From Halopseudomonas laoshanensis (GTDB taxonomy: Bacteria; Pseudomonadota; Gammaproteobacteria; Pseudomonadales; Pseudomonadaceae), in the NCBI RefSeq assembly GCF_008365385.1, contig NZ_QOVF01000005.1, positions 62,001-126,000 of the forward strand: a DNA stretch of 64,000 nucleotides, given 5' to 3'. The first letter of the stretch is position 1. Every line of letters begins with the position of its first letter. Position numbers and translations under genes: made by a program. Below are positions 14,465-23,797 of this stretch, in pieces. The notes under the pieces were generated by a model, which saw only the letters and a program-made list of their open reading frames with translations, made no database searches and was not told the origin of the DNA.

Positions 14465-17149
14465 CTATGCGCGACGGATGCGTTTTTCCAGTTCCAGAAT
14501 CAGCAACACCATCACCCCCGCCAGCGGCGCGATCATCAGTACAGATGCGCTCAATGATGCGGTCATAAACAGTGCCTGCATAAAGCTCGTATAGGTGAAC
14601 AACCACTGCAGCAGCACTATAAGTGCAATCACAATCCATACCGCGGGCGTACCCAAGATGCCGCGCAGCGTCAGAGAGGCGCTGTCCAGATAGCGTACGG
14701 AGAACAGGTAGAAAACTTCCATGGCCACCAGCGTGTTGACCGCCAGCGTGCGCGCTGCCGCTTCGCCCAGCCCCGCCTGCAGCGCCCACTGGAAGCTGGC
14801 AAATATACCGCCGAGAAACAGCATTGAAACCAGTACTATGCGCCATACCAGAAAGGCATCCAGAAGGCTCTCGGCGCTGCGTCTGGGTGGTTTGTGCATC
14901 ACGTCCGGCTCGGCCGGTTCGAACGCCAGCCCCATGGCCAGAACGACCGACCCGACCAGGTTGACCCAGAGAATTTGCAATGCGGTAATCGGCAGTGCCA
15001 GGCCCAACAGCAGCGCGACAATCAGACTGGAGGCCTCGCCGCCATTGATCGGCAACAGAAAACTGATCGCTTTTTTCAAATTGGTATAAACCGTACGACC
15101 TTCGCGCACTGCGGCGGCCAGCGTGGCGAAGTTGTCATCCAGCAGCACAATGTCGGACGCCTCACGGGCCGCGGCAGAGCCCTTCTGCCCCATCGCGATA
15201 CCCACGTCCGCCCTTTTCAATGCCGGCGCATCATTGACCCCGTCACCGGTCATGGCGACCACGCCGTGCGCTGACTGCAGAGCTTGTACCAGGCGCAATT
15301 TATGTTCCGGGCTGGTTCGCGCAAACACATCCACACGCTGAGCCAACTCCAGCAATTGCTCGTCGTTCAGGGCGTCGATATCCTGCCCGGTCGCCACTTC
15401 GCCGGTATTGCGCAAACCCAAGCGTTCGGCAATGGCCCTGGCAGTCAATGCGTGATCACCGGTAATCATTTTCACCTGAATCCCGGCCTGATGGCATTCG
15501 GCGATGGCCTCCATCGCCTCCTGCCTAGGCGGATCCAGCAAGCCTACGACACCCAGCAGTTGTAGCTGATCGCCCAACTGTTCCACATTTAGCACACCAC
15601 TCATGTCTGCCGGGCTAGCGCCAGCCAGTGCCAGCACGCGCAGTCCCTGCGCTGCCAACTGATCAATGTTCTGTTGCCAGCGCTGAAGGTCCAGCGGCAC
15701 CGCTGCGCCCTGGTGATCGAGCGCCGAGCCGCACAAGGCCATGACCTGTTCGGGTGCGCCTTTGACCAGGATGCGTGCATGCCCGTGATGATCATGATTG
15801 AGCGTCGCCATATAGCGCAGCGCCGCATCAAAGGGCACTTCGTCTTGCCTGGCCCATTGCGCAAGATAGCTGCTGGCCTCCAGCCCTGCCTTGGCCGCCA
15901 GCACCAGCAACGCCCCTTCCATCGGGTCGCCCAGCACCTTTGCATGCTCACCGCGATGCTCCAGCCGCGCGTCGTTGCACAAGAGCGCTGCCTGGGCGAC
16001 AGCCTGCAGCAGTGAGGCGGGCGGCGGGCCTGAGGTGGCGTCACCGATACGTCCTTCAGCCGCATAGCCGTCGCCACTGACCGGGTAGACCTGAGCATCC
16101 AGCACCACGGCCGCCACCATCATTTCATTGCGGGTCAGGGTGCCGGTCTTGTCCGAACAGATCACCGAGACCGCGCCCAGTGTTTCAATCACCGGCATGC
16201 GCCTGACCACCGCTTTGCGGTTGGCCATCCGCTGTACCCCGATGGCCAAAGTAATCGTCAGAATCGCCGGTAAACCCTCAGGTATCGCCGATACCGTCAG
16301 CGCCACCACAGCCATAAACAGCTCAGGGATCGGGCGGTCACCAAACTGCCAGCCGACCAGGAATACTAGCGCCCCGGCCAGCACGATGATCAATGATAGG
16401 AAGCGGGCAAACTTGTTCATTTGCAACGTCAAGGGTGTTTGCAACACATTGACGGTTTCAAGTAGCCCGGATATACGCCCTATTTCACTGCGCTCACCGG
16501 TAGCTACGACCACACCCCGACCAGTTCCAGCGCTCACCAGGGTGCCCGAATAGGCGAGGCAGAATCGGTCCCCCAGCGCCGCATTCGCCGCCTGCGGATC
16601 CAGACTTTTTTCTACCGGCACCGATTCGCCGGTCAGCATCGATTCGTCGACCATCAGGCCATGCAACTGATCCAGCCGCACATCGGCTGCAATTCGGTCA
16701 CCCGGCTCGAGCAGAAGAACATCGCCCGGCACCAGTTCGCTGGCATCGATATGTTTGCGCTCACCCTCACGCAGTACCATCGCCCGTGGCGCGAGCAAAT
16801 GCCGAATCGCGACCAGTGCCTGCTCTGCTCGACCTTCCTGAACAAAGCCGATGACTCCCTGAAACAGGACGACGGCGAAAATGACACCTGAATCCAGCCA
16901 GTGCCCCAGTATCGCCGTGACCAGCACGGCCACCATCAACACATAGATCAGCACATTGTTGAACTGAGCCAACAACCTCAACCAGATCGGCCGCGGTTTG
17001 CTACCTGTCAGTACATTGGGGCCATATTCCTTCAACCGCAGGCTGACCTGTTCAGCATTCAGCCCCTTCGTCGGCACCTCCAGCGTCAGGCGTACCTGTT
17101 CAGTGGTTTGTGCATGCCAATGTGAAGACTGCGTCCGTTGCTCAGTCAT
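14465..17149 (-). CDS. Cation-transporting P-type ATPase, P2 type
   Basis: An 894-residue inner-membrane ion pump. It has the N-terminal cation ATPase domain, the actuator motif LTGESVPVEK (about 172-181), the phosphorylation motif SDKTGTLT with Asp333, the hinge motif GDGVNDAP, and about ten membrane helices. The helix-4 motif IPEGLP (289-294) is typical of Ca2+-type P2A pumps. In helix 6, however, the sequence WVNLVGSVVLAMGLAFEP lacks the acidic residue of SERCA-type pumps (NLVTDG), so Ca2+ transport is uncertain. It starts 42 bases after arcC on the same strand and may belong to the arc transcript. Confidence 0.88.
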   Translation of the reverse strand: MTEQRTQSSHWHAQTTEQVRLTLEVPTKGLNAEQVSLRLKEYGPNVLTGSKPRPIWLRLLAQFNNVLIYVLMVAVLVTAILGHWLDSGVIFAVVLFQGVIGFVQEGRAEQALVAIRHLLAPRAMVLREGERKHIDASELVPGDVLLLEPGDRIAADVRLDQLHGLMVDESMLTGESVPVEKSLDPQAANAALGDRFCLAYSGTLVSAGTGRGVVVATGERSEIGRISGLLETVNVLQTPLTLQMNKFARFLSLIIVLAGALVFLVGWQFGDRPIPELFMAVVALTVSAIPEGLPAILTITLAIGVQRMANRKAVVRRMPVIETLGAVSVICSDKTGTLTRNEMMVAAVVLDAQVYPVSGDGYAAEGRIGDATSGPPPASLLQAVAQAALLCNDARLEHRGEHAKVLGDPMEGALLVLAAKAGLEASSYLAQWARQDEVPFDAALRYMATLNHDHHGHARILVKGAPEQVMALCGSALDHQGAAVPLDLQRWQQNIDQLAAQGLRVLALAGASPADMSGVLNVEQLGDQLQLLGVVGLLDPPRQEAMEAIAECHQAGIQVKMITGDHALTARAIAERLGLRNTGEVATGQDIDALNDEQLLELAQRVDVFARTSPEHKLRLVQALQSAHGVVAMTGDGVNDAPALKRADVGIAMGQKGSAAAREASDIVLLDDNFATLAAAVREGRTVYTNLKKAISFLLPINGGEASSLIVALLLGLALPITALQILWVNLVGSVVLAMGLAFEPAEPDVMHKPPRRSAESLLDAFLVWRIVLVSMLFLGGIFASFQWALQAGLGEAAARTLAVNTLVAMEVFYLFSVRYLDSASLTLRGILGTPAVWIVIALIVLLQWLFTYTSFMQALFMTASLSASVLMIAPLAGVMVLLILELEKRIRRA

Positions 17150-17190
17150 GCGCCTATCCTGTAGTCGAGGGATGTATTAGAAGTAAAGCG

Positions 17191-18099
17191 TCAGGCTAGA
17201 GTAATGCGAGTGCCCGCCTGCCTTTCGAGCATGGCCAGCGCGTCCTGCAACCGGCCAATGGCACTAAAGCCGCCGGACTCGGCGAAATCGCATGCCACTT
17301 TTACCTTTGGCCCCATGGAGCCGGCGGGCATGACCAACTGCCGCGCTTGAGCCACACTGATATCCGCCAGCGGCCGGGCGGAAGGCTTATCAAAATCTTC
17401 GTAAACAGCCTCGACATCGGTCAACATCAGCAGAGCATCCGCACCGAGCTGGGCGGCCAGTAAAGCGCTAGAGGCGTCCTTGTCGATAACTGCTTCCACC
17501 CCCATCAAGCTGCCGTCTTCCAGGCGCACCACGGGTATGCCCCCGCCACCGGCGCATATGACCACCACGCCACGATCCAGCAACAGCTTGAGTACCCGCA
17601 GATCAGGGATTTCGACAGGTCGTGGGGACGGCACTACGCGGCGCCAATGCGGACCATCAGCGGCGATATGCCAACCAGCGGCGGCGGCGCGGGATTCAGC
17701 TTCAGCCTGGGTATAAACCGGCCCAACAAATTTATCCGGTTTGAGAAAAGCCGGATCGTTCAGCTCTACCAATACCTGGGTCAGTAAGGTCGCTACCGGA
17801 CGATCGTGCTCCAGTGCGTTTTCCAACTCCTGCTCGATGATGTAGCCGATCATCCCCTCGGTCTGCGCCCCCAGTACATCCAGCGGAAAGGCTTCATCAG
17901 CGTTGTAGGCGGCGCCTTGTAACGCCAGCAAACCCACCTGAGGTCCATTGCCATGGGTGATCACCAGGCTGTGCCCAGCACGTACGAGAGCCGCCAGTGA
18001 CTGCGCAGCAATCTGCACATTGTTGCGCTGCGCTTCGGCCGTCAACGGCTGACCACGCATCAACAGCGCATTACCCCCTAAAGCCGCGACTACCAGCAT
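17191..18099 (-). CDS. arcC: Carbamate kinase
   Basis: A 302-residue carbamate kinase, the last step of the arginine deiminase pathway. It converts carbamoyl phosphate and ADP into ATP, ammonia and CO2 in the cytosol. The N-terminal ALGGNALLMRG and the segment ITHGNGPQVGLLALQ are signature phosphate and substrate regions of the amino acid kinase fold, and ICAGGGGIPV and DKDASSALLA are further hallmarks. Length fits the family. Its ATG follows the arcB stop by one base, so it is translationally coupled. In Pseudomonas the arc operon is driven by Anr when oxygen is low. Confidence 0.96.
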   Translation of the reverse strand: MLVVAALGGNALLMRGQPLTAEAQRNNVQIAAQSLAALVRAGHSLVITHGNGPQVGLLALQGAAYNADEAFPLDVLGAQTEGMIGYIIEQELENALEHDRPVATLLTQVLVELNDPAFLKPDKFVGPVYTQAEAESRAAAAGWHIAADGPHWRRVVPSPRPVEIPDLRVLKLLLDRGVVVICAGGGGIPVVRLEDGSLMGVEAVIDKDASSALLAAQLGADALLMLTDVEAVYEDFDKPSARPLADISVAQARQLVMPAGSMGPKVKVACDFAESGGFSAIGRLQDALAMLERQAGTRITLA

Positions 18100-18100
18100 C

Positions 18101-19102
18101 TCAGGACCCCAACGTGGCGACCAGCACCGCCTTTATGGTGTGCAAACGGTTTTCCGCCTGGTCGAAGACAATGGACGCGGAACTCTCGAACACCTCGTCG
18201 GTTACTTCCATCGCATCAATCCCGAACTGCGCCTGAATATCTTTGCCCACGACCGTCTCGGTATTATGAAATGCAGGCAGGCAGTGCATAAACTTCACCC
18301 GCGGATTCCCGGACTTCTCCATCAGCGCCGTGTTAACCTGATAGGGCATCAATAACTCAATGCGTTCGGCCCACTTTTCCTTGGCTTCGCCCATCGACAC
18401 CCAGACATCGGTATAGATGAAATCGACGCCCTTGACCGCTTCATCAACCTGCTCGGTAATCACGATACGCGCGCCGGTTTCCTGGGCGATCGCGCGCGCC
18501 TCATCCTTGATTGCCTGCGCCGGCCAACAGGCGCGTGGCGCGCAGAGACGCACGTCCATGCCCATCTTGGCGCCACCGATCAGCAAGCTGTCGCCCATAT
18601 TGTTCGCCGCATCGCCAATAAACACGAAGGCCACCTCATGCAGCGGTTTTTCCACATGCTCCTGCATGGTTAGAAAGTCCGCGAGTATCTGCGTCGGGTG
18701 AAACTCGTTGGTCAGGCCGTTATATACCGGCACCCCAGCGTACTCTGCCAGCTCTTCGACAATGCTCTGGCCAAAGCCGCGATACTCGATGGCGTCATAG
18801 ATCCGGCCCAGCACCCGCGCCGTATCCTTGACCGACTCCTTGTGGCCGATATGCGTGCCGGTCGGCCCTAGATAGGTGACTCTGGCGCCCTGATCGTAGG
18901 CCGCAACCTCAAAGCCGACACGGGTGCGGGTCGAGTCCTTTTCGAAGATCAGCGCAATATCCTTACCGCGCAGCTGGGGCACTTCGGTGCCGGCATATTT
19001 GGCGGTTTTCAGATCAGCGGAGAGCTTGAGCAAAAAGCTGATTTCCTGTGGGGTAAAGTCGCGCAGGGTAAGGAAGTGCCGGTTTTTCAGATTGAAAGCC
19101 AT
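18101..19102 (-). CDS. arcB: Ornithine carbamoyltransferase, catabolic
   Basis: A 333-residue ornithine carbamoyltransferase that turns citrulline and phosphate into ornithine and carbamoyl phosphate. The carbamoyl-phosphate-binding motif STRTR is in [13 protein letters not shown], and the ornithine-binding motif HCLPAFH lies near residue 273. Its location between arcA and arcC marks it as the catabolic enzyme rather than biosynthetic argF. It lies 18 bases after arcA and directly before arcC. Confidence 0.96.
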   Translation of the reverse strand: MAFNLKNRHFLTLRDFTPQEISFLLKLSADLKTAKYAGTEVPQLRGKDIALIFEKDSTRTRVGFEVAAYDQGARVTYLGPTGTHIGHKESVKDTARVLGRIYDAIEYRGFGQSIVEELAEYAGVPVYNGLTNEFHPTQILADFLTMQEHVEKPLHEVAFVFIGDAANNMGDSLLIGGAKMGMDVRLCAPRACWPAQAIKDEARAIAQETGARIVITEQVDEAVKGVDFIYTDVWVSMGEAKEKWAERIELLMPYQVNTALMEKSGNPRVKFMHCLPAFHNTETVVGKDIQAQFGIDAMEVTDEVFESSASIVFDQAENRLHTIKAVLVATLGS

Positions 19103-19120
19103 GGTCGTTGTCCTGTCAGA

Positions 19121-20350
19121 TTAAACCGCGTCGCGGATGGTTGGGCAGCTCATGCAATGGCCGCCACCGCGACCCCGCCCCAGCTCGGCACCGGGTATTG
19201 CCAGCACCTCGATGCCGGCGGCTTCCAGCTTGGCATTGGTGTCATCGTTGCGGTCATAGCCAATCACCACGCCGGGGCTCAGCGCTAATACGTTGTTGCC
19301 GTCGTTCCACTGCTCGCGTTCACGTTCGGCCGGGTTTTCACCGCCGGTGGTTACCAGCTCCAGCGATGGATAGCCCAGCACCTCGGCGACCACATCGAAC
19401 AAGGGCCGTGGGTCGCGACGAAAGCTCAAGTGCTTGCCGCCCTCACCTGGGCGCAGGTCGTAGCAGACCACTTCGTCCGCGACTTCCTTGAAGGTAGTAA
19501 CGATATTGCCGCCGCACAAAGTGAACACCGTATCCAGGTGCATGGCAGCGCGGGACTTGGGAAGCTGGCAGGCAATTACCCGCTGTGCCACGCCCTGTTT
19601 GAACAATGCGTCAGCCAGTTGGCCAATAGCCTGGGGCGAAGAGCGCTCCCCCATGCCGACCAACACCGTGCCGTTGCCCACCGGCATGATGTCGCCACCC
19701 TCCAGGGTCGCCAGACCGTGATCCTTGCTCGGATCTCCCCAGAGCACCGACACCTTGCCGGTGAAAACCGGATGAAATTGATACACCGCTGCCATCAGCA
19801 GTGTTTCCGGCCGCCTTGCTGGCCAATACATGGGATTCAACGTGACCCCGCCATAAATCCACGCGCTGTTGTCGCGGGTAAACAACATGTTCGGCAGCGG
19901 CGGCAGAATAAAGCCGAAGCGGCCCAGGTGGCTGCCGAACAAGCCCACCGGATCAAAGGGCAAGTCACCCACCTCAAGGCCGCCAATCAGATATTGCGCC
20001 AGGGTCGCGCCGGGCAATTCATCCATCCACTGGCGCAGATCGGAGAGCATGCCCAAGCCAATATCGTTGCGGGTGATGCGCAGGTCCAGCAGCCACTTGC
20101 GGGCTGCGGGAATATCCATGGTCTCGGCCAGCAGATCGTTGACATCCAATACCTCGATGCCACGGCCGCGCATCAGACTGGTAAAAACATCATGATCCTT
20201 CTGCGCCTGTTTGACCCAGAATACGTCGTCAAACAGCAGAGCGTCGCAGTTGGATGGAGTCAGACGCCGGTGGGCCAGGCCGGGTCGGCAAACGATAACC
20301 TGACGCAGAACACCGGTTTCGGAATGAACACCTAAGGTGCCGTTAGACAT
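19121..20350 (-). CDS. arcA: Arginine deiminase
   Basis: A 409-residue arginine deiminase, which hydrolyses arginine to citrulline and ammonia. The catalytic cysteine sits in the C-terminal GGGHCMSCP segment, and other guanidino-group enzyme motifs are present: [10 protein letters not shown], with its Asp, and [10 protein letters not shown] with the His. Length is normal. It follows arcD by 33 bases and precedes arcB by 18, so the order is arcDABC as in Pseudomonas. The pathway allows ATP formation without respiration and raises pH. Confidence 0.97.
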   Translation of the reverse strand: MSNGTLGVHSETGVLRQVIVCRPGLAHRRLTPSNCDALLFDDVFWVKQAQKDHDVFTSLMRGRGIEVLDVNDLLAETMDIPAARKWLLDLRITRNDIGLGMLSDLRQWMDELPGATLAQYLIGGLEVGDLPFDPVGLFGSHLGRFGFILPPLPNMLFTRDNSAWIYGGVTLNPMYWPARRPETLLMAAVYQFHPVFTGKVSVLWGDPSKDHGLATLEGGDIMPVGNGTVLVGMGERSSPQAIGQLADALFKQGVAQRVIACQLPKSRAAMHLDTVFTLCGGNIVTTFKEVADEVVCYDLRPGEGGKHLSFRRDPRPLFDVVAEVLGYPSLELVTTGGENPAEREREQWNDGNNVLALSPGVVIGYDRNDDTNAKLEAAGIEVLAIPGAELGRGRGGGHCMSCPTIRDAV

Positions 20351-20383
20351 ACATGATTCCTTTTATGCTGGGTGTGCGCGCCT

Positions 20384-21832
20384 TCAAAGGAACACGCCAA
20401 TGCTGAGAATCAGGGAAACGAACAGGGTGAGGATCAACAGCAAGGGCCAGATGAACACCAGCCAGCGGTCGTAGGACACCCGCCCTATCGCCAGCCCGCC
20501 AATCACTACGGCAAAGGTAGGGTTGATCAGATTGACCAGTCCGTTAGCTGCCTGGTAAGCGGTCACCACCAGATCACGCCCGACGCTGGCAAAATCGCCC
20601 AGCGGTGCGAGGATCGGCATGGACAGCACCGCCAGCCCTGAAGACGATGGCACGAACAGGCTCATGCCCGCCTCGATCCAGAACATCACATGAATAAACG
20701 CCAGCTGCGGCAAGCCACCGAGGGAACTCTCCGCACTGTGCAAAATAGTGTCGGCAATCATCCCCTGCTCCATGATCACCACAATCCCACGCGCCAGCCC
20801 GACTACCAACGCCACGCCTAGCAGATCGCGAGCGCCGTCGACAAAGCTGCCGGTCAACTGCTTTTCACCCAGCCGGGCAAGAATGCCGATGACAATCGCC
20901 GAACCTAGAAACAGCGCGCCCATGCTGGCCATCCACCAACCCTGGGACGAGACGCCCCAGATCATCACGATAAAAGTCAGAGCGAAGATCACCAGCACCA
21001 GCATCTGGGTGCGGGTCAGGCGCGTATCCTTGAAGTCGTCTTCGTGGCCTTGCAAAAAAACCTGGCGATGGGCTTCGCGCTGTTTGGCCACGACCGAACG
21101 GCTGGGGTCAGCCTGTACGCGCTTGGCATAGCGCATGACATAGGCCGCGCAGATGATCAGCCCACCAACCAGCATCACCAAGCGCAGCATCAGGCCGTCG
21201 GTAAAGGGAATATCCGCCGCATTGGCGGCGATGACGGTAGCGAACGGGTTGATGGTCGAACCGATAACACCAATGCCCGCGCCAATCAGGATGATCGCCA
21301 CACCGGTGATCGCGTCATATCCGGCGGCGATCATCACTGGAATCAGAATCGCGTAAAAGGCCAGGGTCTCCTCGGCCATGCCATAGGTGGTGCCCCCCAG
21401 CGCAAACAGCGTCATCAGAATGGGGATCATCCAGATTTCATGGCCCTTGAGGTGACGCATGGCGCTGCGGATGCCGGTGTCGATGGCCCCGGTCGCATTC
21501 ATTACGCCGAGAAAACCACCAAGGAAAAGCACGAACAGGGCAACGTCAATGGCGTTGGCGGCGTAGCTGTCAGGATCGTAAAAGCCGGCGGTGGGCGCCA
21601 GCATGACGTCAACAAAACCCTGTGGGTTGGCTTCCACTTGCTGATAGGTGCCGGGCACCGCCACTTCGCGGCCGACGCTTTCGTTCATGACCCGCTCGTA
21701 CTTGCCCGCTGGAATAACCCAGGTCAGCGCGGCGACGAAAATGATCAATAAAAACAAAATGGTATAAGCCGTAGGAAAGCGGCTGGCCAGATCCTTGTGC
21801 TCAGTCTTCAAAGACGGTTCCGGTGCATTCAT
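20384..21832 (-). CDS. arcD: YfcC-type transporter, probable arginine/ornithine exchanger
   Basis: A polytopic membrane protein of 482 residues with about 12 helices. Its sequence (FPTAYTILFLLIIFVAALTWVIP, then GMAEETLAFYAILIPVMIAAGYD and GAGIGVIGSTINPFATVIAAN) is of the YfcC/DcuC-like family and not the APC-type ArcD of Pseudomonas aeruginosa. YfcC-type proteins occur in arginine deiminase operons of streptococci, so exchange of arginine for ornithine is a fair inference from its place as first arc gene. The frame opens at 21865, but that ATG has no ribosome site; the ATG at 21832 has AGAGAAG upstream and is preferred. Confidence 0.82.
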   Translation of the reverse strand: MNAPEPSLKTEHKDLASRFPTAYTILFLLIIFVAALTWVIPAGKYERVMNESVGREVAVPGTYQQVEANPQGFVDVMLAPTAGFYDPDSYAANAIDVALFVLFLGGFLGVMNATGAIDTGIRSAMRHLKGHEIWMIPILMTLFALGGTTYGMAEETLAFYAILIPVMIAAGYDAITGVAIILIGAGIGVIGSTINPFATVIAANAADIPFTDGLMLRLVMLVGGLIICAAYVMRYAKRVQADPSRSVVAKQREAHRQVFLQGHEDDFKDTRLTRTQMLVLVIFALTFIVMIWGVSSQGWWMASMGALFLGSAIVIGILARLGEKQLTGSFVDGARDLLGVALVVGLARGIVVIMEQGMIADTILHSAESSLGGLPQLAFIHVMFWIEAGMSLFVPSSSGLAVLSMPILAPLGDFASVGRDLVVTAYQAANGLVNLINPTFAVVIGGLAIGRVSYDRWLVFIWPLLLILTLFVSLILSIGVFL

Positions 21833-21934
21833 TTTGCGCTTCTCTTTGTAGTCGCAGCTAGGCATTGGCCGCGGTAGTGAACGATCTGACCCCAGTCTCA
21901 GCCAGCAGCTTGCACCACGTGCAGCAGGAGGCAG

Positions 21935-21948
21935 ATGACATAGATCAA
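21935..21948 (-). promoter_or_regulatory. Anr/FNR-like box upstream of arcDABC
   Basis: On the minus strand the sequence is TTGATCTATGTCAT. It has a perfect left half-site TTGAT, a four-base gap and an imperfect right half-site. Its centre lies about 109 bases before the chosen arcD start. Known biology: Anr activates arcDABC in Pseudomonas from a box at about -41. I do not see a convincing -10 hexamer at the matching distance here, so this is a candidate only. Confidence 0.55.
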
Positions 21949-22056
21949 ATTTTGTTCAGTTGGCGGTTTGATAGCTGAAGAGGCGAGTCGCGGGTTAGGT
22001 AAGGTGTAGACAAGGCTCAGGACTGGGCTGTGGGGGGCCAGAACCAGATTGGCAGG

Positions 22057-22085
22057 CAGTGCCTGGAACGGCTGTCCAGGCACTG
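22057..22085. repeat. 11-bp perfect inverted repeat after the GMC oxidoreductase gene
   Basis: CAGTGCCTGGA at 22057-22067 pairs exactly with 22075-22085 around a 7-base loop. It lies 24 bases past the stop of the oxidoreductase gene (minus strand). No T-run follows on the minus strand, so it is at best a poor intrinsic terminator. Confidence 0.45.
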
Positions 22086-22108
22086 AAAATGAGGCGCCGA
22101 GTTAACCG

Positions 22109-23707
22109 CTACTGAGTCAGCAAACTGGCGAGCTTTTCGGCAATCATCAGTGTCGGCGAGCAGGTGTTGCCCGAGGTAATGCTCGGCATGATCGACGCAT
22201 CCGCCACGCGGATACCGCTCAAACCGTGCACGCGCAACTGCTCATCCACCACCGCGTCCGGCCCCTGCCCCATCGCGCAGGTACCGACCGGATGAAAGAT
22301 GGTAGTGCCAATCTGCGCAGCAGCCTGGGCCAGATCCGCTTCGCTGGTGAGTGCTGCGCCGGGTAGATACTCCTCGGGTTGGTATTGTGCCAACGCCGGC
22401 GAAGCCGCTATGCGCCGGGTCAGCCGGATCGCATCCGCTGCCACGGCCAGATCCTCTGGATGACTAAGATAGCTCGGCTGAATCAGCGGTGGCTGGCGCG
22501 GATCATCGCTGGCGATCTGCACACGGCCACGGCTCTTGGGTCGCAGGTTGCACACAGATGCGGTAAACGCCGGAAAGGCGTGCAAGGGCTCACCAAAGCG
22601 CTCCAACGACAGGGGCTGGACGTGGTATTGCAGGTTGGCTGAAGTCTGACTTGGATCGGACTTGGCAAAGGCCCCGAGCTGACTCGGCGCCATCGCCAGC
22701 GGGCCGGATCGGTCCAATGCATAACGCCAGGCCATGCGCGCCTTGCCCATCAGCGTCGAGGCCATCTGGTTCAGCGTTTCGACACCGCTGACCCGATAAA
22801 CCAAGCGCAACTGCAGATGATCCTGAAGGTTCTCACCCACTCCCGGGAGTTCATGCCGCACTGGCACGCCGTGGGATTCCAGCAGTTCACGCGGTCCGAT
22901 GCCGGAGCGTTGCAGTAACGCCGGCGAGCCGATCGCACCGGCGCACAGAATCACCTCACGGCGCGCGGCAATATCCAGCACCTCGCCTTTGTAGCGCAGG
23001 CATACACCGGTGACCCTGTGCTCCTGCAGATTCAGCGTCTGCACCTCGGCGCCGGTCAGCACGGTGAGATTGGGACGTTTGCGAATCGGTGCGAGGAACG
23101 CTTTGGACGCATTCCAGCGCACGCCGCGTTTCTGATTGACCTGAAAGTAGCTGCAGCCTTCGTTATCACCGGTATTGAAATCATCGACCGTGGGGATGCC
23201 GGCCTGCGCCGCCGCCTGCCGAAAATCGTCCAGCAGCGGCCAGTGCAGTCGCTGGGTTTCCACCCGCCATTCACCCTGATGGCCGTGGTATTCACTGGCA
23301 CCACCATGGTGATTTTCCGATTTGATAAACAACGGCAGCACGTCCTTCCAGGCCCAGCCTTGGTTGCCCGCTGCGGCCCAGGCATCGTAATCGCTGGCCT
23401 GGCCGCGCATATAGATCATGCCGTTGATCGAAGAGCTGCCGCCCAGCACCTTACCCCGCGGATAGCCAAGCGAGCGTCCATTCAGGCCGGGTTCGGGTTC
23501 GGTTTTATAGCACCAGTCAGTGCGCGGGTTGCCAATACAGAACAGGTAGCCAACTGGAATATGAATCCACAGATGATTGTCGCGCCCGCCGGCTTCCAGC
23601 AGCAGCACGCTGACTTCTGGATCCGCAGATAATCGATTGGCCAACAGACAGCCAGCCGGACCAGCACCGACGATGATGTAATCGTATTCGGACAGCAGCT
23701 TGGGCAT
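22109..23707 (-). CDS. GMC-family FAD-dependent alcohol/choline dehydrogenase
   Basis: A 532-residue glucose-methanol-choline oxidoreductase that oxidises an alcohol with FAD. The N-terminal Rossmann motif YIIVGAGPAGCLLANRLS binds FAD, followed by LLEAGG. GMC signature regions are GKVLGGSSSINGMIYMRG and the later GAIGSPALLQRSGIGP. The C-terminal catalytic His-containing segments are TTIFHPVGTCAMG and SITSGNTCSPTLMIAEK. The open frame extends to 23761, but the ATG at 23707 begins the conserved domain at the usual distance. The substrate is unknown; there is no bet gene nearby to suggest choline. Confidence 0.9.
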   Translation of the reverse strand: MPKLLSEYDYIIVGAGPAGCLLANRLSADPEVSVLLLEAGGRDNHLWIHIPVGYLFCIGNPRTDWCYKTEPEPGLNGRSLGYPRGKVLGGSSSINGMIYMRGQASDYDAWAAAGNQGWAWKDVLPLFIKSENHHGGASEYHGHQGEWRVETQRLHWPLLDDFRQAAAQAGIPTVDDFNTGDNEGCSYFQVNQKRGVRWNASKAFLAPIRKRPNLTVLTGAEVQTLNLQEHRVTGVCLRYKGEVLDIAARREVILCAGAIGSPALLQRSGIGPRELLESHGVPVRHELPGVGENLQDHLQLRLVYRVSGVETLNQMASTLMGKARMAWRYALDRSGPLAMAPSQLGAFAKSDPSQTSANLQYHVQPLSLERFGEPLHAFPAFTASVCNLRPKSRGRVQIASDDPRQPPLIQPSYLSHPEDLAVAADAIRLTRRIAASPALAQYQPEEYLPGAALTSEADLAQAAAQIGTTIFHPVGTCAMGQGPDAVVDEQLRVHGLSGIRVADASIMPSITSGNTCSPTLMIAEKLASLLTQ

Positions 23708-23797
23708 CCATCTGTACTCTTGTTGTTTGAGTCGATGGTGCCATATCAATTGCCGGGACAACAGGTCGAGATGCGCTGCCGCTAGCTTTAGAGCGGT

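Noticed and set aside
17191-18099. ArcC region as amino acid biosynthesis (argB-type) kinase
   Set aside because: The ALGGNAL and THGNGPQ motifs and the arcDABC context identify carbamate kinase.
22057-22085. Intrinsic terminator
   Set aside because: The stem is perfect but neither strand has a following T-run, so it is listed only as an inverted repeat.
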